A DNA stretch of 64,000 nucleotides. Origin: Numida meleagris. Its lineage: Eukaryota; Chordata; Aves; Galliformes; Numididae. Positions within the stretch are counted from its first letter, which is position 1, and each line of letters starts with the position of its first letter. The DNA lies in assembly GCF_002078875.1 (NCBI RefSeq), contig NC_034412.1:26878005-26942004 (forward strand), in the 5' to 3' direction. Below are positions 13,301 through 27,000 of the stretch, piece after piece. The notes beneath the pieces are model-generated. The model was not told the origin of the DNA and did no database searches. It worked only from the letters and a program-made list of their open reading frames with translations. The translations under genes and the position numbers were made by a program.

Positions 13301-14349
13301 AATTTGGAATGTGCAATAACTGGAAATTAGTGAAAGTAAGAACTGCGCGAAGGCAGATTTGAAAGGCCACTCTATCTCTGTGTCTGTATTTGGGAGTATC
13401 TTCAAATTCCATACTCTTAAAATGTCACGGTTCAAGTAGTGCTTTATTACAGCTGTGCACCTCTCACAAAAGCACTTGAATTTGATGAAATTACACCAGG
13501 TACTAATCTGAGCAAAAGCCTTCTGGCTTGAGATCAACTTGATAAAAGGAGCTGAAATAAGATAATGGACAGTTCAGATTACAGGATGGCACTGAAATTG
13601 AAATCTTAGATGCCAGTTTTAAATTACCAGAGAGGACTTACGAATCTTCTGCTGCTGGTCATTAAGTGAGAAAGAAGAACTTAGTAGAGAAAATCTTTCT
13701 ATTTTGGATATACAAAAGTCTTTGACCTTGCTGCATTATTCACTCTTTGAAATTGAGGAACTCTGAAGTATGACAATATATATAGGCCACTCTCTAAATT
13801 TTTTATCAGTACTTTTTTCCCAATGTTACTTTAAAGTCAACACAGCCAAGAAAGCCATTTGTTGCTAATGATCAGGATCATTGCTACTGAATATTTGTAC
13901 TGTAACTGAATGCTGTTAAAGGTATAATTTGAATGACTGTTCCTTACTGTTGGTTTATGAGATTGGCAGAAGTTCTTTTCCATGAGGAAAAAACACTTAC
14001 TAAGTTTTGGCTACACAGAATAAGAGAAGAAAATACAACCTGTGGGATGAAGGTGAAACACCCATTAAACAAACTGGTCGTGATATCAGAATTAGTTGCT
14101 ATGGGTGAGCAGTTGTGCAGTCGCAGTGTAAACAGTGTCAGAAACAGTGGCGCAGTTCACCTCTTACAGCAGTGTAAACCAGAATCACTTTTTAGACATG
14201 TGTACAACTGTGATTCAGAATAAAAGGCCAAGATTCCTGTCCTCTTTGCAGCTATTGTTAGAATGAAGGTGAATATTCTGATTATTGGTACCTCTCTTCA
14301 AGACTGGAAATAGAAGTATGTATTTTTCTAAATTCATTAAACAAGTAAA
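10353..14349. other. Unique noncoding stretch
   Basis: About 4 kb with no gene that I can support. It contains a T run near 10648-10662 and open frames up to 99 codons without recognisable domains. Confidence 0.55.
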
Positions 14350-14912
14350 ATTCAATGGTTTATGGGCAGGTTTGGCCTGGTTCCATGACTAATGGGGCGG
14401 GGGAACCCCATGGACCCACACCCCGGGAAAAGGGAAAGGGTAGGGAGATGGGCCTAAAAACAAAACAGCGGCAACGATCTCAGGAGAAACAAACTGATTT
14501 ACTAAATAAGATATCAGAAGGCAAAATAACATGATATAGTACAATATAATCACAATTGAAGCTGAGAAATAAAATGAGAAAGAGTGTCCAAAAACCAAAA
14601 GGCCTTATCTAATGCTGGTGGTGAGACAGCTAGGGGGAAAGACGCTGACGGGACGAGCAGGAGGGGAAGAGGAGAGCAAAAAGGGGATGTCTCGTGATAT
14701 GCGAACAGTTTTTATCTTTCCCTCTGAACGGAAAATGGTAGCAGAACAGCAAGCAGTCCTCTGGGAAATGTAGTTGTTCTTCTCTTCAGAGAACCAGGTA
14801 CCTGGAACTATCCACAATGCATGGAACTGGAGCATTAACTCTTTAACTCCCAGTGAACTACATGATGTTGTGATGTGGAATACCAATAACCAAAAATCAT
14901 AAAACCATGATA
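14350..14912 (-). mobile_element. Solo LTR, family A (old copy, minus strand)
   Basis: The reverse complement of this block aligns by eye over its length with the LTRs at 17197-17718 and 32590-33113. Shared segments include ATCATGGTTTTATGATTTTT at the start, GGTATTCCACATCA and TTACTAAATAAGATATC (complemented). The terminal TG is mutated, substitutions are many, and no clean target duplication remains. It is therefore older than its two relatives. No internal ERV sequence flanks it, so it is a solo LTR left by LTR-LTR recombination or by erosion. Confidence 0.85.
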
Positions 14913-17191
14913 GAAGTACAATTCATTAACAATAAAATAAATATGTCATAATTGCCTGTAATTTGGTTGTTTGGAACCTGAACGTTACTGAATGCAAAAC
15001 AATACCAACAAAAAGGGCATTTTGTATTTTCATTATTTTTCTATTTGAGATATGAATTCAGAAGTGGAATCATATTTCTCCTATTTAATAACGCAACTGT
15101 CATAAACTTTGAAAACATAAACAGCGTTTAATATTTCATCTTTTATTTGAATAAGGCTCACATTAGCTTTGGATTTCTAACTTTTTCATATAAGCCAAAG
15201 CTGTTCTTCTGAAGTATGAATATTTTGCAGCTTTATATAGCTGTGAAATCTCCACAACAATCTCCAGCCCTTTCCTGTCTGTCAGAGCGGCCACATGAAA
15301 GCAGATAGAAACTGTGACAGTGGAAGAAAGTAGCAAATGACAGCAAAACAGCGGGCAAGACTTATATTAATGAGTTCAAACAATATCAAGTTGTCATTTA
15401 AAACTATTCTCCACTGCCAGTAAATTCAGTAAGAGTAGAGGACTATGAGCAGTACACCAAAGCTGAACTATAAGCAGCCTTCTCCCAGTCAAAAACATCA
15501 GAACTTAAGCCTCCATTAACCAATTCAAAAGATGCAGTCTTTCCTCAAATAGTTAATATCCTCATTATATAAGACTTCCCTTACACCCCATGTCATATTA
15601 AATATTAAGTGCATACTCCAAAAAGTAAACTGAGGGGGACGAAATATGCAAATAGTACAGGAAGCAGCAAATTCAATTTATTTTGCTTCCTCACATCTTC
15701 AAAAAAAGTGAAGTGACTGGCTTATTTCTTTACAAGCTCAAGCACGAAGGTTTTAAAATAACTACCTTTCAATTACCTAATTAAATATACTTAATTTCAG
15801 TGATCACTTTATAAACTGCAATACCTGTTCAAACTAGTAAATTTCACAGAAGGCTCTGTGAGCTGTTCCTTAACATTTCCAGAGTAGAATTTTGGTCTGG
15901 ACAACTCTGAGAAAGCAGCATAAATTTACTTAATGTTCACTAATTTTGTGGGGCCTAATATACATGGAATCTGGTTGTTAATGTCGTCTCTATATATCTG
16001 TGCAGAACAGCAGCTACTAATGGGCCATCAAAATTGTTTTAGATGTTTTTACAGTAATTATAAGCAGATGGTCAATAATATTTTCCATAGTATAACAAAA
16101 TTAGCATATAATATGTAATCAAACACTGATGTATTTAGTGATAAGGTGATTTTGTGATTGGATTTAGGTGACAGAAAAAAAAACAGTGGACAATTCTGAT
16201 ATCAGTAATTGAAACCAACAGTTAGTCTGGATTTATACCAGGATGGTGCACAGCATTTAGACCACAGTTCCAAGCTCAGGATTCTTAACAGTTATGATGA
16301 GAAAGAACATCTCAATCCTCAAGCTTGACAAGGTGTTGCGATCATGTTTCAGATAACTTATGCTCATAATCAGCTTCTTCTTAGAGACAATATACTTCCT
16401 ATTCAAATCGGTGCATGTCAGCCCTGACAACAATTTTAGAGGTTTTTATATCATTGGTACTCTCAGGTATGATAGGTTGCATGTGCTCCACATGCATAAA
16501 GCCATAAAAAATTAAGGGCTATATCTGCAAAGAGACTTCAGTGCGACAATGCTCACTTTTGAAGAGCTTCATCTTTAGCATTTTGACTCTGAGAAGGTCT
16601 GTGTTCTCAGCTTTGTGTAAAACTGCTCAATGCAAGGATTTAAGTGCTTGTATAATTAAGGAATTCTTGCTCTAACTACCCTAAGAAATGCCTGAATCAA
16701 GTATGGATTTTCAAATCATCTTTTTTTTCCCGTCTTTTACAAATGCTTAGAAACTGACATGTGTGTATATATATATTAAAGCTAATGCCTAGGTTTCTTC
16801 ATCTGCAGAAAGTTCTGATTATATTGTAGAAGTGCCACTCCATACCTAATTGCTCAGCAATTAGTGCACTGAAACAACATTTGTGAGACAGTGCAAGAGA
16901 ACAGGAGGGAATTATTGTTTATGTCTGAGAGATATTATTCCCACATCTACCATCTAATTAATATTGTTTAATGATTAGCAAAGGGTTTGCTAAAGTGAAG
17001 CAGACACTGTAGTTGTTTCCTGCAAGAGGTATCCCCCTTTCCAGGAAATAATTCAAGGTTCAGCAATAAGGGAGAAAATGATGCTACAGACAAGAGGGGA
17101 TGTACATCTCCAAATACTAGCTAAGCACATGGATATGAGGAGAGAGCTGAGTTCCATTTGATACAGGACAATTAGTGTTGAAGTTGAAAAG
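14913..17191. other. Unique stretch between two inverted family A LTRs
   Basis: AT-rich DNA with no supported gene. The flanking LTRs lie in opposite orientation, so this 2.3-kb segment is the spacer of a long imperfect inverted repeat. Confidence 0.55.
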
Positions 17192-17723
17192 CCCTGTGTC
17201 ATGGTTTTATGATTTTCGGTTATTGGTATTCCACATCATAACATCATGCAGTGGATAGACCTGGTTCTCAGAAGAGAAGGACTACTACAGTCCCCACGGT
17301 ACTTTGCTCCTCTGTTACCATTTTCCAGCCGGAGGGAAAACATAAAAGCTCACAGAATAAAAACTTGCAGATCATAAGACCTCGTCCCTTTTTCCGCCGT
17401 CTCTCGTCTTGGCAGCACCTTGCTCTCCAGCCGTCTTATCGTCGGTAGTAGAGTAAGGCCTACCTTGATTTTGGGACATTCTCTCTCTCTGTATTGGATT
17501 TATCAGCTTAAATTGTAATTATATTGTATTATAGTGTGTTGTTTTGCATTCCGATATCTTATTTAGTAAATTAGTTTGTTTCTCCTCAGATTGTTGCCGC
17601 TGTTCTTTGCTCTCAGGGCCATCTCCTTACCCTTTTCCCCTTTTCCCGGGGCGTGGGCCCGTGGATCCCCCATTCCCTTCAACTCGGAACCGGGCCAAAC
17701 GCCCGTAAACCGTTGACACCCTG
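17192..17723 (+). mobile_element. Solo LTR, family A, with perfect 5-bp target duplication
   Basis: The LTR proper is 17197-17718 (522 bp). It starts TGTCATGGTTTTATG and ends CCGTTGACA. It is bounded by the direct repeat CCCTG at 17192-17196 and 17719-17723, which proves a single integration event. A TATA-like ACATAAAAG near 17341 and an AATAAA near 17357 fall in the usual promoter/poly(A) zone. No gag, pol or env sequence adjoins it. A 5-bp duplication is seen in class I and class III (ERVL) avian ERVs; I cannot assign the family further. Confidence 0.93.
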
Positions 17724-18677
17724 CAACGAAGAGTTTCTCATTTCTTGATCCCTGCAGAATTCAGTAAAAATGTAGTCCAGTTTTCATCGGGTGTAGCTCT
17801 CAGTTCGAAACAAATATCTGAGTGTACAGACCTAAAACACCGAAAGAAGTTTGTTAAGGAATTTGGGAGTTAGAGGGTAACATTTTTTGTTACAGATTTC
17901 TTAAGTAGAATTTTGAACTAGATGAAAGTATCTAACTTTTTGAAGTCCTACACCTAAATCTCTTCATGTTCTTGGATATAGACTTTCAGAGGCCAGCCAA
18001 GAAGCCAGTTTGTGGGGATGAATTAGTCACTGTAGCTTGTTTAGAAGTTAGTAAACAAAATTAAACCTATACTCTCAAAGTAAGCAGTGCATGTAGAAGG
18101 GAAAAAAATGAACACTATGGCCCTATAACACAAGAGAGTTGGGATTTTCTTAATATCATCCTCTAGGAAAACTCTGGATAAAGGGTGACATGGTGAACTG
18201 AAATGGCCTGGCCACTGTTTTGAGTTTATATCAGTATTTTCAAACAAAAATAAGCCCAAATGCTAGGAGATATTACCACAATGGTTCTTGGCTGAATGTG
18301 ATATCTCCGTTAAGTCCAATGGAAAATATCTACCATGAGACATGGATAAATTTAGAGTCTTAGTAAAACTTGAGTAGCTAAAGGCCTTCAATCCATCAAG
18401 AGCTCGACTGGTGCTAATGGCAGTCTCGCTGAGTAATTACATCCAGAGGGTTAAAAATCTATTTCAGTGATGCCTTCAGGTTAATGGAATCGATCTTGAC
18501 CCTTTTCTTGCAGATATCCCTGCACAGAATTGGATATAAGCTTGCTGCAATTCTTGGTGTATGCTTTACTTCATTCTTCAGCAGAACATACACCTCTGAT
18601 AATATTCTTGATGCAGTACAGTACATGTAAATATAGGCTGTTCTAATTCAATAAGCTGCAGAAAGGCAAACACAAAT

Positions 18678-18680
<3 letters not shown>
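17724..18680. other. Unique noncoding stretch
   Basis: No gene or recognised repeat is visible between the family A LTR and the GT microsatellite. Confidence 0.5.

Positions 18681-18748
<68 letters not shown>
18681..18748. repeat. (GT)34 dinucleotide microsatellite
   Basis: Sixty-eight bases of uninterrupted GT. An array this long and pure is normally length-polymorphic and can adopt Z-DNA. The minus-strand open frames over it encode only alternating Thr-His and are artefacts of the repeat. Confidence 0.98.
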
Positions 18749-18751
<3 letters not shown>

Positions 18752-21043
18752 AACATCTGCCTTCCTTCCTCCCAGTGAAATCTTTGCTTCAGAACCTGAG
18801 GACACATAAATCTGCCAACCTCCATGAAGGTCTGCCTGATTTACAGCTTGTCCTTATTGGATAACTTCTCATTCTACTTGTCACTTGACTGATTTGTGCA
18901 GGGAAGACCTAAGGCACCTAAATACTATGGGCAAATGTGACTTCCCAAGTTGTACTCAACAGCTGTTCTCTGTGCTGGATGTGAGTTCTTACTGAATATT
19001 TCATTAATTTCCTCAGGTATGGAATAGATGTGTACGAAAAATGGTGATTTTCTCTTGGATGTAGTTGTTGACAGAAGATACTGTTTTTTTTTTTTTTAAA
19101 GAATAAAGTTAGAGGCACACATCATAGGCTTTAGCTTCCTCTATACTGACAGCTTTTTTGCTTTCAAAATGCCTCTCTCTGATTCATGCCACATTTAATT
19201 AAGTACAGCTAAACAACTATTGCTGAATGTCATACTTCAGGGGAAAAAATAAATCAGTGAAATGGTTGCTCATGAAACTAGCAGAGCAGGGTAAGGCTTG
19301 TCTGTACATTGTATACTAATAGAGCCAATAAAGTGAGAAATACACATTAATATTTTTCCTGGAATGTTTCACTACAGTATCTTTCATTTTCTTTTAAACT
19401 GATTGAAGTAAACTGAAAGAAATGTTAATTTACATTATGCCTAGATATATTAGGATGCTCCATCCCATTCCTAATCTAGTTCTCTAGCATAGAAGATGCT
19501 TTCTGTGATTGATGTGCCTGTGTTTAAGGTAGTGGTTGTAAGTATATTTGTCAATTAATGTTTTTTTATTCTGTGAGTATAATGGGAAAAGGAATAACAA
19601 ATGGCAGAAATTTAAAGTTATCCAATGATCCCAGTAACAGATATTTCCCTAAAATGTAGAATCCAAGGCAGTCAGTTTTCCTACAGATTTTCTCAGGATG
19701 GTTTTTAATTTGGAGCCTTGGGAGGTTTAAGGTCATACTGCAGCCTTTTTCTAGGGAAGGGTACTTAGAGGATCTTCTCCTCTTCCTGGCTGTCTAATTT
19801 CTTGAAACTTGCAGACATGCAATTATTTTTGGAGGCTGGGTCACCTTTCTCAATTTCTTCTGAAATCGTTCAGTACATACAGAAGTGATTGAAGACATAT
19901 TCTGACATAGACCATAGCACAGAGAAAGTTACCAAATCAGCCTTTCTTCCACAGAAAATGAGCTGAAGTAAAGGTACATCAGGTGTTCTTGTTATAGTCA
20001 CATTTGTTTATATTTTGAATGCACTATGTAACTTAGTAATTGGTTTAAGTGATGACATTTTATTTCCTACTTGAAACCCGTCACCATCCTTTTCAATGTT
20101 GTTGCTTTTCCAAGACAGAATTGATGTTACTATAATTACATGGAATCTAGAGGTCATTCTTTACAGACTGAGAGCTGATGAAATCAATTTCCAGTTTCTG
20201 CTTGGTAACAGAAGCAAGAACATCAAGAGACAGAAAGAACTGACTGACTTTCACCATTTCAGAGTTCTCTGAGATATCTTAGACACAATTTTCTTAAATC
20301 ACACCATTTCCAAGCTCTTATCAAACAGATTTGCAAAAGACTCAACTCCAGCAACTCAGCCAACAGGCCACCCTCAACTTAGAATATATGCACATTCAGT
20401 GACAGTCTTTGATTACTTTTCTTGTAATCTATGATAAAATTCCTTGAAGATGATATATTAATGAGCTACTATCATGATAAGAAGAGGGAGGATTCTGCAT
20501 AACAGTGAACTTTCACTTAGCTAAATTGTGGGTTGTTAGATGCTTAGTATAACCAGGGTGTAAATAGTTTTAGAGCCACAGTGTGTTTAAGAGGAAGGAT
20601 GATAAAACAATTCATGCACTTACAATTACAATTCTGCATAGGAGTATATAGTTGCTGAAATGCAAGAAAAAATACAAATGATTACATAAATGAGCCTGAG
20701 AACCATTCATCCAGCACTGTGTTTTCAGGTTGCCTCAGAACTCTTCCCAAAGTTCACTGAGATGTCCAATTATTTAAAGTAGTGGATAAAGTATAGTGCT
20801 TTACTCAGGTAAAAGCAAATTCAAACTATGAAAGTTTCTTATTTTTGAATCTGTGCAATACAGTAATTGTCTTGCTCTTTTTATGGTTTTACTTCATTTA
20901 CTTAGTAGCCAGAATTGATAGTCATTATGATTATAGATAATTTAAATGTCGAAAATCAGAAAAACAGTCCTTAGTACCTGAGAGCATTGAAATACCATGC
21001 TAAAACTGAGCCTTTTTGTAATTCAACAGGAAGGAAAACAAAA
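18749..21043. other. Unique noncoding stretch
   Basis: About 2.3 kb of AT-rich DNA. Nothing beyond short homopolymer runs (T run near 19083-19097) is supported. Confidence 0.55.
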
Positions 21044-21545
21044 TACAGAGGTCTCTCCAAACATAATGCCTCCTATTAATTTCCATGGAAATACAACACA
21101 TACAAAGAGCATAATAACACTATTTGATAGCGTCAATTCTCAGCTACAAAACCCTATCTTGCAACACAGCCACTACTGTTAGCTATGAACAAGATCCTGC
21201 ACACTGTTCAGCATAAAGATCTGCACTAATGGAGGTGATCCACTGTTGCCACTGCTGAAACGATACACCCACTGCCTCACTGTGCTCACAGCCACTGTTT
21301 AGTCTGCATAAATGTTCAGCAAGCATTGATGAATGTCAGTGGGTGCCATTTTTCCGCATGACAGAATTTTATTGTGCACCTTTTCTCCATCCTCACTTTC
21401 ATGCCAGGCACCATTTTGTCAGACTGCCCCTCTGCTGCCATCTGTCACACAGCAACTCAGCATAACAGAATATTGCTGGGAAGGTTCCACCTCTACTGCC
21501 ATACCACCAACATCTGCCTCTGACATCATGGGCCAACATAACAAT
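21044..21545 (-). mobile_element. Second internally deleted Galluhop-type mariner, right end degraded
   Basis: This copy starts with TA at 21044-21045, followed by CAGAGGTCTCTCC and ATAATGCCTCCTATTAATTT, the same terminal repeat as the copy at 5271. The body follows that copy closely (TTTCCATGGAAA, ATTCTCAGCTACAAA, GATGAATGTCAGTGG, AATATTGCTGGGAAGGTTC). On the minus strand it again carries transposase N-terminal and C-terminal pieces without the catalytic core. The right inverted repeat is lost and replaced by an AAT/A-rich run after 21530. It keeps roughly 60 bp more around the internal junction than the first copy. Confidence 0.8.
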
Positions 21546-24013
21546 AATAATAAAAAAAAAAATTGTGATAATAATTACACCTTCTACATTAGAGAGATTT
21601 CCAAGAAAGGGTTGTTCATTGCTTTCTCTAGCCCTCTTCTCTTGTCTTCTGCCTAATGAAACATGTGAGGGTAGGATTTGAACTGGAAGTCAGACTGTAA
21701 ACTATATCCTTTACAACACAGTAAATAGAATTTTTGCCATGACTATTTTAAGTTGATAGGTGTTGTATTGACTTGACAGGACTTACAGCTTAGCTGATTT
21801 AAGTTTCTTTAAAAAAAATTCTAGCAGTTGACTCTTGCTAATCTTTTGAAATTCAAGCTCTGTGAATACCATATATCATAAAAGTTTAACATGTCTATAG
21901 AGTAGATTATAAGGTCTAGCAAACCAGGCAAAATGTCAGTCTACCACACAGCAGCCCTTTATGCCAACTGACATGATGAGAGAATGCTGTACAGCTTTCA
22001 AAATTTATCTGAAAACCAGTGAAGAGGAAGCATACCATGGTAAGAAAACATTTAAAAATTAATCCAAGTGGACCCAAGAATGAAGACAAATAGGGCCCCA
22101 TCACCAGTACTGTTCTGCTCTTGGTGAATTATTGTGGATGCTGATAACTTGTGGTGACACCCCAGGACTTCTGTGTGGGAAGAAAGGGAATCCAAGGCCT
22201 TTAGACATAGGAGGACATTAGAAAGGTGAGCATAGCATGAAATAAAAGTAGTAGGTGTTAGTAAGTTTTTTTTCATGACAGTTTTAGGGACTTTGTAATT
22301 AAAGAACTATCAACCTTACTGTAGCTGAACTAATGATAACTCTTGCACTTTGACTGGATAATTGGGATGGTAACTGAGCTAACACTAAATGTTTGGTTCC
22401 ACTTACAAAGTGTGTACTACTTTTGACAATAAGACAAACCACAACATTTTTTGTTAGGTTCTTGTGGAGACAGTTCTATGCAGGGTCAGGAGGAAACATG
22501 TTTCCTTCACTCTTCCTCTTTCTCCCCCAAGGTTTGGACCACATCAAACAGCTATGGGAGCTATGGGTGAACTGGACCATGTAGCAGCAAGCAGCACGAG
22601 AAATCCCAAAGCCAGAGAGAGACTTCAGTGTGACAAAGCAGGGAAGTACAATTATAGTTGTCAGGGGCCTCCTGGAGTGGACAGTGAGATTCAGTGGTTT
22701 GCAGAAGCAATAGATTAAGACGTACGAGATGCATATGAAAGTGTGATTTTGGAGATGCTTGTATTCTGTGTCCGATAATTAGAAAAAGCACAGCAGGAGC
22801 TTATCATTAATTGGCTTATCAGAGTCTTATTTACCCTGAAGAGACACCAAATAGCCTGTTTAGCACAGTATTTATGGCTCTTAGTTGATATTTCACATTC
22901 TTTCCAACCTATGCAGACTGCTCACATTCAGAATATTGCGGGACAAGAATTTTCTACAGCATTACTATGTGTATGCAAAGAAATATCTATGTTGTTGAAA
23001 CTCACGTTGGTTTCATTATTGTATACATCATTATTGTGTTATTTCTTTTCTTTGCTTGTACTCAAGACACTTATTCCAAGAGTAATTTGTAGTGTACATG
23101 TTGCTCCTAATATCACTGTTGAAGTTCTTCAGTTCTATCTTCTTCATCTTAGTTTTCAAAATATGGATTAGGCATGGTTTATATAGTTACATATTAATAA
23201 TCTGTTTTACTCAGTGTTTTCTTCCTTATGACTCCTAGCATTTGGTTTGATTTTCTGATGTTGATGTGTGTTGAGCTGATAGTTGTTCCTTAGTGATAAT
23301 AACTCCGAGATCACCATTTTACAGACAAGCTAAGAATTCCACCCCCTCCCTCCCCCTAGCCCCATGCTCATCATGAACAATATTATCTGCTTATCTACAC
23401 TGAATTTGATCTGATCTATTATTACTTAATCACTCAATCTTACAAAGTCTTCCCTCAATTCTGCCCAGGAATTCTTATTCTTACCTCAGGTATCTTCTCA
23501 GGATTTCAGTATCTCTCCTGTTTCCTTGTGCAGACTTCATCTGCTGCTTTCAAACGATACAGGAAAGTGTTCAACAGGCTGCATCACAGCACAGGTTCCT
23601 GTGACTTCCCCTTGGGACTTCACTGTGAAGAAAAAACATTTTGTACTTTTGTTTCTATTATGAATAGAACCAAGTATTCTCCTTCCCCTCCCCCCATAGG
23701 CATTTACTCTCCCTAGTGGTTGTAAAAGTCTTTTAGAAATTCACTTAAACAGTGTGAATCACAATTACTTTTATTCTCATGATCTTCAAGTCCTTAAGAC
23801 AATCCCAGTGACTTTTTGTGGCATCACTGCAATCTGTAAAAGGCAGGCCAATTTATATCCATTAGACATCATATTCCTTTAAGCCTATTGACATTATTAA
23901 CTCTTCTTCCAACTCAGTCACAGCCATCCAGCTGTTTTAGTTTTTTTTTTTAAGAGAGGATATAGAAAAGGGAAAGATTAATCACATTTACTGCTTTAGA
24001 GTCCTTAAGAACC

Positions 24014-24038
24014 ATTTAAAAACCAAAGGTTTTTAAAT
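24014..24038. repeat. Short perfect inverted repeat (11-bp arms)
   Basis: The arms ATTTAAAAACC (24014-24024) and GGTTTTTAAAT (24028-24038) are exact complements around a 3-base spacer. An AT-rich palindrome of this size can arise by chance in 64 kb. Confidence 0.75.
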
Positions 24039-27000
24039 TCTTGTGCTCCCCTTATTTTATCTTGAAACTTGTGTAGGAATTTGACCTTTTCTTGAACTCC
24101 TTTTACACACGTCACAGTCTCTTGAATTTTCTGTGTCTCTCTAAGGAGAATTCCACATTCACAGGGTTTTATTTTAGGAACCCATGATCCTTCAGACATG
24201 CCCAGTTCCATTTGTCAAGCCTTCTCACACCACCATCTTTTCTCTTGATTGTTTTTCATGATGTGCAATGCATCCTAACTGTTCAGTAAGTACACTCCAG
24301 GTGGAAGAGGAGCAACAAGTGCAGCAGTGTCATTTATCTTTTTAAAGGACATACATTTCAGTTCCTTTCTGTAAAATGATTGTTCAAAGCCACATTTCTG
24401 AGAAGCATGCATCTGTGTCTGGAAGTCCAGCCAACACACAACCTGAAAGTTGGCAGACATGAGCTGCATTCTGCAGCTCAACTAAAAATAAAAGTTCAAA
24501 GTTAGATGCCATAGATGTTGAGGTACCTAAGGTATTCCCTTAAGCTATGTGACTGTGAGCTGCTAGAAACCCATCTGTTTAGCTTGGCTTATATAGACAT
24601 GCTTAAAACTTTCTAGCTGAGACAAGTTTATTAATGCTATTCTAGAGAATTTCACTCTCCCTAGAAAAATTTCCAGCCTTCCTGCTTAAGGGAACACACT
24701 TATGCACTAACATACATAACTGTCACACAACCAGTCTTATGGACTAGTGGGGAAGGAGCTTTTCATGGAGTGATCTTTCTAACAGGTTTCAAGTTGAAGC
24801 CTTCTCTTGAAAAATACACAAATTGAGGCACCATCATTATACGTCTTGAGATGTGGCAAAGTTAGACATAGAAAGAACAGGTACATGAAAAATTTCAGAA
24901 GGCTTAGAGAAGTTAATCTTTCAGCACACTTGGATTAACCGTAGTACGAGTGCAGCTAGAGTCCCTTATTTCGTTGGCATTCATATCCAGTAATGTTACA
25001 GTAATGTTGAACTAGACTACAAAAACAATTCATTTTGTTTTACAAAGATTCTTTTAATGGAATCAAACTACATACAGCATTGGCTTCTTAGACATGTAGG
25101 AAAGCACAGGATTTGTTTTTCCTCTGCCTCTCAAAAGAATGAACAGTAAGAGAGGAAGCTGAACAGAAACAAGGCACTTGAAGGACACACTACAGCATGC
25201 TTCCCTGAGTTCCCCCATACCCTTTTCTCTGAAATAGTTGAAGTCCCCTAAACTCATAAGGCCCACATGAAATCTGAAGATGTGTTTTTGAAGCACAAAG
25301 CATGAACTTAGTCTTCCTGATTCCAAGTGAAACATGATAGATAAGGAAGCTATTTTAAATGATTTCAGTATTACATACAAGTAGTTACAATAACGTATCT
25401 ACAGAAACATATATGACAGGAGTCAGATCCTGTCAATCTGCTGGACTAACAAAATAGAGTCCAGTTTTCTCATTGGATTAATTGGATTATAGATATTATG
25501 TTAAATACTAGTGTTTTGCAAGAAGTGACATATACCTAACAAATAACTTGATTTAGAGAAAGAAAATGAGGGAGTTCACATTCACCTCATGTTTTCAATG
25601 TTTTAGTCTTGAAAATGTTTTGGCTAGGATTTTCCTGTCAGTTTCGAGTTGAGTTGTTTAGGTAATTGAATGTAATTGCAAAGGAATGTTTGAAATTGAA
25701 GTAATTACATAAAATAATAACTATTATTATTTCACTTATAAAAGCATTGGCTTTTTAACTATGTTGAAACCATCTATAAAAATCTTCCCGACTGAAGGAA
25801 CTAAAGCAGAATTTCAGCAATATGATTGATATTTAAGCCCCTGAAAATAAGCATTTGTAATAGAAATGCTGACGCAACATTAATGGTGAAAGCATGTGTA
25901 CTCATAATGAGGAGTTTGATAATGGGTCTGATAATGAGTTACTAACTTGTTTTATGCAGTAAAAGTGAAGAGATGGCTAATTTATAAAATTTACATAACT
26001 CCAGATTAGCATGTATGTTTATTCAGCTGTTAAAATTCACTTACAGTTGTTTTAGCTTTCTAAAATAAGGCGTGTTTCTATTCTGAGGTTATAATGGGCT
26101 TGCTAATGGAGTATTGACTACTGTTTCTTATCATCCATCTTGTGGTGGAAAGGTGTTACTTCTCACTTAAAAATTCCCTCTGCTTTTCTTTTTATTAGGA
26201 ATTCATTGGATTTGCAGTTTAAGACAGTCCCAGCAATAGCCAGTGCTTAAGGAAGTTATTTACTGTATATTATTAAATAGCAATTTCAAGGATCCTTGGG
26301 AATGAAGAACTGCTTTCTCAAGCTGAGATTTAGCAACAATGTACATACTGCCTTCAGACTTAGAATTTAGGTGCTGTCATGTCAAATCACTGATAAATCA
26401 ATTTTGTATTAGACCTTCTATAGAAAAGGTTTGCTGTGTTGGCATTTCTCATTGAAATGAATCATTTTAGGGAAAATCTTTAGCAGGAAAAGTGATTTTG
26501 ACCATATACTTCTGCATTTGGATTCCTATGCTTTTAATATTATAATAAATGTAATCCTCATAAATATATCAATTTATAATGGCAGCAAGTCACTGGAAAA
26601 CTTTTGCAGCCCACTTCGTATTCTGCTTAAATTATACTTTTAACTTTCTACTGAGCAAATTTCAACAGCGGTTGAAGTGAAAAGATGGCAGGAAAAATAA
26701 AGGATAGAGCATTACTGGTTTCAGTCTGTTGTAAAGAGGATCCTTTCTATGTGGAGAAATTCTCCAGATTTCTAGACAGAGTGTAGAACCAGTAACCGAA
26801 CTGAAGGAAGCTCTTTGTCATGCAAGTTTAAAGTTCGCTTTATCTATGATCTTTTGCTAAAGAAAACTCCTGTTTTCTAACACCTCTGTTTGCACAGCAA
26901 TCTTCAGCAACTCAAAGTTAAAAGAAAAATGCTTTAAAAATACTATTTACTTGTCAGCACTCAGCTACAAGATACTCTTTGTAGTGAATTTTTCTTTGTT

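Noticed and set aside
17251..17448. Open frame in the family A LTR, repeated at 32644-32850
   Set aside because: It lies within LTR sequence, is repeated because the LTR is repeated, and differs in length between copies. No known protein feature.
18578..18825. Minus-strand open frames rich in alternating Thr-His
   Set aside because: They are translations of the GT microsatellite and not genes.
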